Position numbers and translations under genes: made by a program
Notes under the pieces: model-generated
The model's input: the letters and a program-made list of their open reading frames with translations, nothing else
Database searches by the model: none
Told to the model about the DNA's origin: nothing
Shown: positions 4,981 through 6,291 of the stretch, in pieces
Position numbering within the stretch: position 1 is the first letter of the stretch
Layout of the letters: each line of letters starts with the position of its first letter
NCBI RefSeq assembly: GCF_045223415.1
Contig: NZ_JBEQZJ010000083.1
Span: forward strand, 1 to 6,291
Source: Hoskinsella mucinilytica
GTDB taxonomy: Bacteria; Bacillota_I; Bacilli_A; Erysipelotrichales; Erysipelotrichaceae
DNA: 6,291 nt
Direction of reading: 5' to 3'

Positions 4981-6291
4981 ATGCGTTTCTTAATCAAAGA
5001 AAAAGATGAGACTGATAAAATTAGTAATTATTATTTTAAAAATAATGAACCCTTTATTGTCATTAGATATAAAGGAAGTAATAAAGAGTATAGTTATCAT
5101 TGTAAAAATGTGAAAATTTCACCATGTACAAATAAAGAACTTAATCAAAATCAGATTCTTATTTATAAAGCGAATAATAAAATTGAAGCATTAAGAGAAG
5201 TATACGATTATGAAGAAATTGGTGATGGAGAAAATAGCACCATAAAGGTAAAAGATCAGGGGAAAGAAAAATATTATAAAAAGAAAAATATAGTTATTGA
5301 AACCTTTGATAAATACATATTGAAAAATGATGAAAGCGTTATTTATAATGAAGCAATAAAAAAATTAGAGTTTGTAGAATTTTCCGACAATTTTGCAAGG
5401 ATAAAATTCCCTAATAATGAAACTATATATATTGTAAATAAAAGTCACATAAATATTATTAAAAATATAAAAATTACTGAGTATAAGGATTTGTTTGACT
5501 ATTATAAATATATAGCTAACATTAAAGATTTGAGTTCTGAAGGGAGTGCTGAGCATTATTTAGGAAAGCAATTAAATGATATAGTGATTCAAAAAGATGA
5601 TCTTTTAGATATTTATTTATCTAAAAAATATGAGAATTTAAAGCTTAGTAATGATATGACAGTTATTTATCCTTTTGGTATTAATTTAAGTCAAAGAAAA
5701 GCTATAAAGAATGCATTAGAAAATAGAATATCCTTAATACAAGGACCTCCTGGTACAGGGAAAACACAAAGCATTCTAAATATCATAGCTAATTTGATTA
5801 TACAAAATAAGAGTGTAGCTGTTGTTTCAAGTAATAATGAGGCTGTTAAAAATGTTTTAGAAAAAATGAAAAGTAATAATTATGATTTTTTTGTTGCATT
5901 GCTGGGGAATAAAGAAAATAAAGAAAATTTTTTTAATCATCAAATTGGATATCCAAATGATATTTTTGGCTGGTTTATTGATCAGAAACAAATGGAAGAA
6001 TTATTAAATGAAATAAAAGAACACGAAAATAATCTATTAATGCTGTTAGAGTATACCAATGAATATGCAAAGTTAAAACAAGAATTATATGAATATAATC
6101 ATGAATATATGTTTTTTACAGAATATCTACAAGATAAAGAAGTACGTAAATTAAAAAGATTCCAATTCTTTAATTTAAATAGTGAAAAACTTTTAGACTT
6201 GCTCGTGAATTTAAATTTTCCTATGACCAATATAGATTTTATAATTCAAAAAATAAAATTCTTTATACATTATGGTATTTATGATTTTAAA
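4981..6291 (+). CDS. Large SF1 helicase (Upf1/DNA2-like, COG1112 type), N-terminal 437 residues, cut by the window
   Basis: Predicted ATP-dependent DNA or RNA helicase/translocase; 437 codons run open to the edge. Residues 1-230 form a Lys/Asn/Tyr-rich segment, probably with beta structure, that I do not recognise. The helicase core then starts with a Q-motif, NLSQRKAI (Gln238), followed by a perfect Walker A, GPPGTGKT (255-262), and motif Ia, VAVVSSNNEAVKNV (279-292). After that comes a charged, coiled-coil-like insertion (about 325-390), as is common in the 1B region of COG1112 helicases. The Walker B and the C-terminal motifs lie beyond the window; relatives are typically about 900 residues or more. 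GGGGGTG (4968-4974) lies six bases before ATG 4981, fixing the start. G+C is very low (13/60 at 5281-5340), unlike the ynbB-like gene. Helicases of this type occur in phage-defence systems such as Mokosh and in defence islands, but the system cannot be named without the C-terminus and downstream genes. Confidence 0.88.
   Translation, partial: MRFLIKEKDETDKISNYYFKNNEPFIVIRYKGSNKEYSYHCKNVKISPCTNKELNQNQILIYKANNKIEALREVYDYEEIGDGENSTIKVKDQGKEKYYKKKNIVIETFDKYILKNDESVIYNEAIKKLEFVEFSDNFARIKFPNNETIYIVNKSHINIIKNIKITEYKDLFDYYKYIANIKDLSSEGSAEHYLGKQLNDIVIQKDDLLDIYLSKKYENLKLSNDMTVIYPFGINLSQRKAIKNALENRISLIQGPPGTGKTQSILNIIANLIIQNKSVAVVSSNNEAVKNVLEKMKSNNYDFFVALLGNKENKENFFNHQIGYPNDIFGWFIDQKQMEELLNEIKEHENNLLMLLEYTNEYAKLKQELYEYNHEYMFFTEYLQDKEVRKLKRFQFFNLNSEKLLDLLVNLNFPMTNIDFIIQKIKFFIHYGIYDFK

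Noticed and set aside
5365..5556. 63-codon minus-strand open frame
   Set aside because: It is antisense to the helicase gene, whose continuous frame and motifs are clear; it reflects AT-rich sequence.
1..6291. CRISPR array, tRNA or rRNA genes
   Set aside because: No regularly spaced repeats, cloverleaf or conserved rRNA sequence was seen on either strand.

Overview
The window looks like an accessory island next to a housekeeping gene in a low-GC Bacillota (Firmicutes-type) genome. Evidence for the group is the strong AAGGAGG-type ribosome binding sites, AT-rich codons and A/T-rich intergenic DNA, and a YnbB-type PLP enzyme typical of Bacillota. I cannot fix the genus. Base composition is uneven by hand count of single 60-base lines: two lines inside the left gene give 17/60 and 27/60 G+C, and two inside the right gene give 13/60 and 14/60. 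This fits a native left edge and acquired DNA to the right.

Layout. Positions 1-1239 (minus) hold a nearly complete YnbB-like gene (COG4100, methionine gamma-lyase/'aluminium resistance' family); only its last few codons lie outside. Positions 1240-1994 are non-coding, with the ynbB promoter and a strong, symmetric rho-independent terminator at 1652-1698. Positions 1995-3152 (minus) encode a compact 385-residue AIPR-type protein, a family named for abortive infection phage resistance. It is divergent from a small XRE-type helix-turn-helix regulator at 3272-3547 (plus). The 119-base gap between them carries two back-to-back extended -10 promoters. An interrupted inverted repeat at 3232-3250 lies where it could control both. 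The regulator's predicted transcription start coincides with its ATG, so its mRNA may be leaderless.

Positions 3548-4898 contain no intact gene. They hold a terminator (3855-3886), a promoter-like site (3946-3954), and a decayed coding remnant (about 4273-4684) that shifts frame and carries in-frame stops; it might be an old transposase. From 4981 to the right edge (plus) runs a large gene cut by the window. It encodes an SF1 helicase of the Upf1/DNA2-like (COG1112) type, with a Q-motif and a perfect Walker A, and has its own promoter and ribosome binding site.

How the genes may work together: an XRE regulator, an AIPR protein and a large SF1 helicase beside degenerate DNA is the pattern of a defence island. 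The XRE-AIPR pair is the most credible functional unit here. Whether the helicase belongs to the same system cannot be decided from this window.
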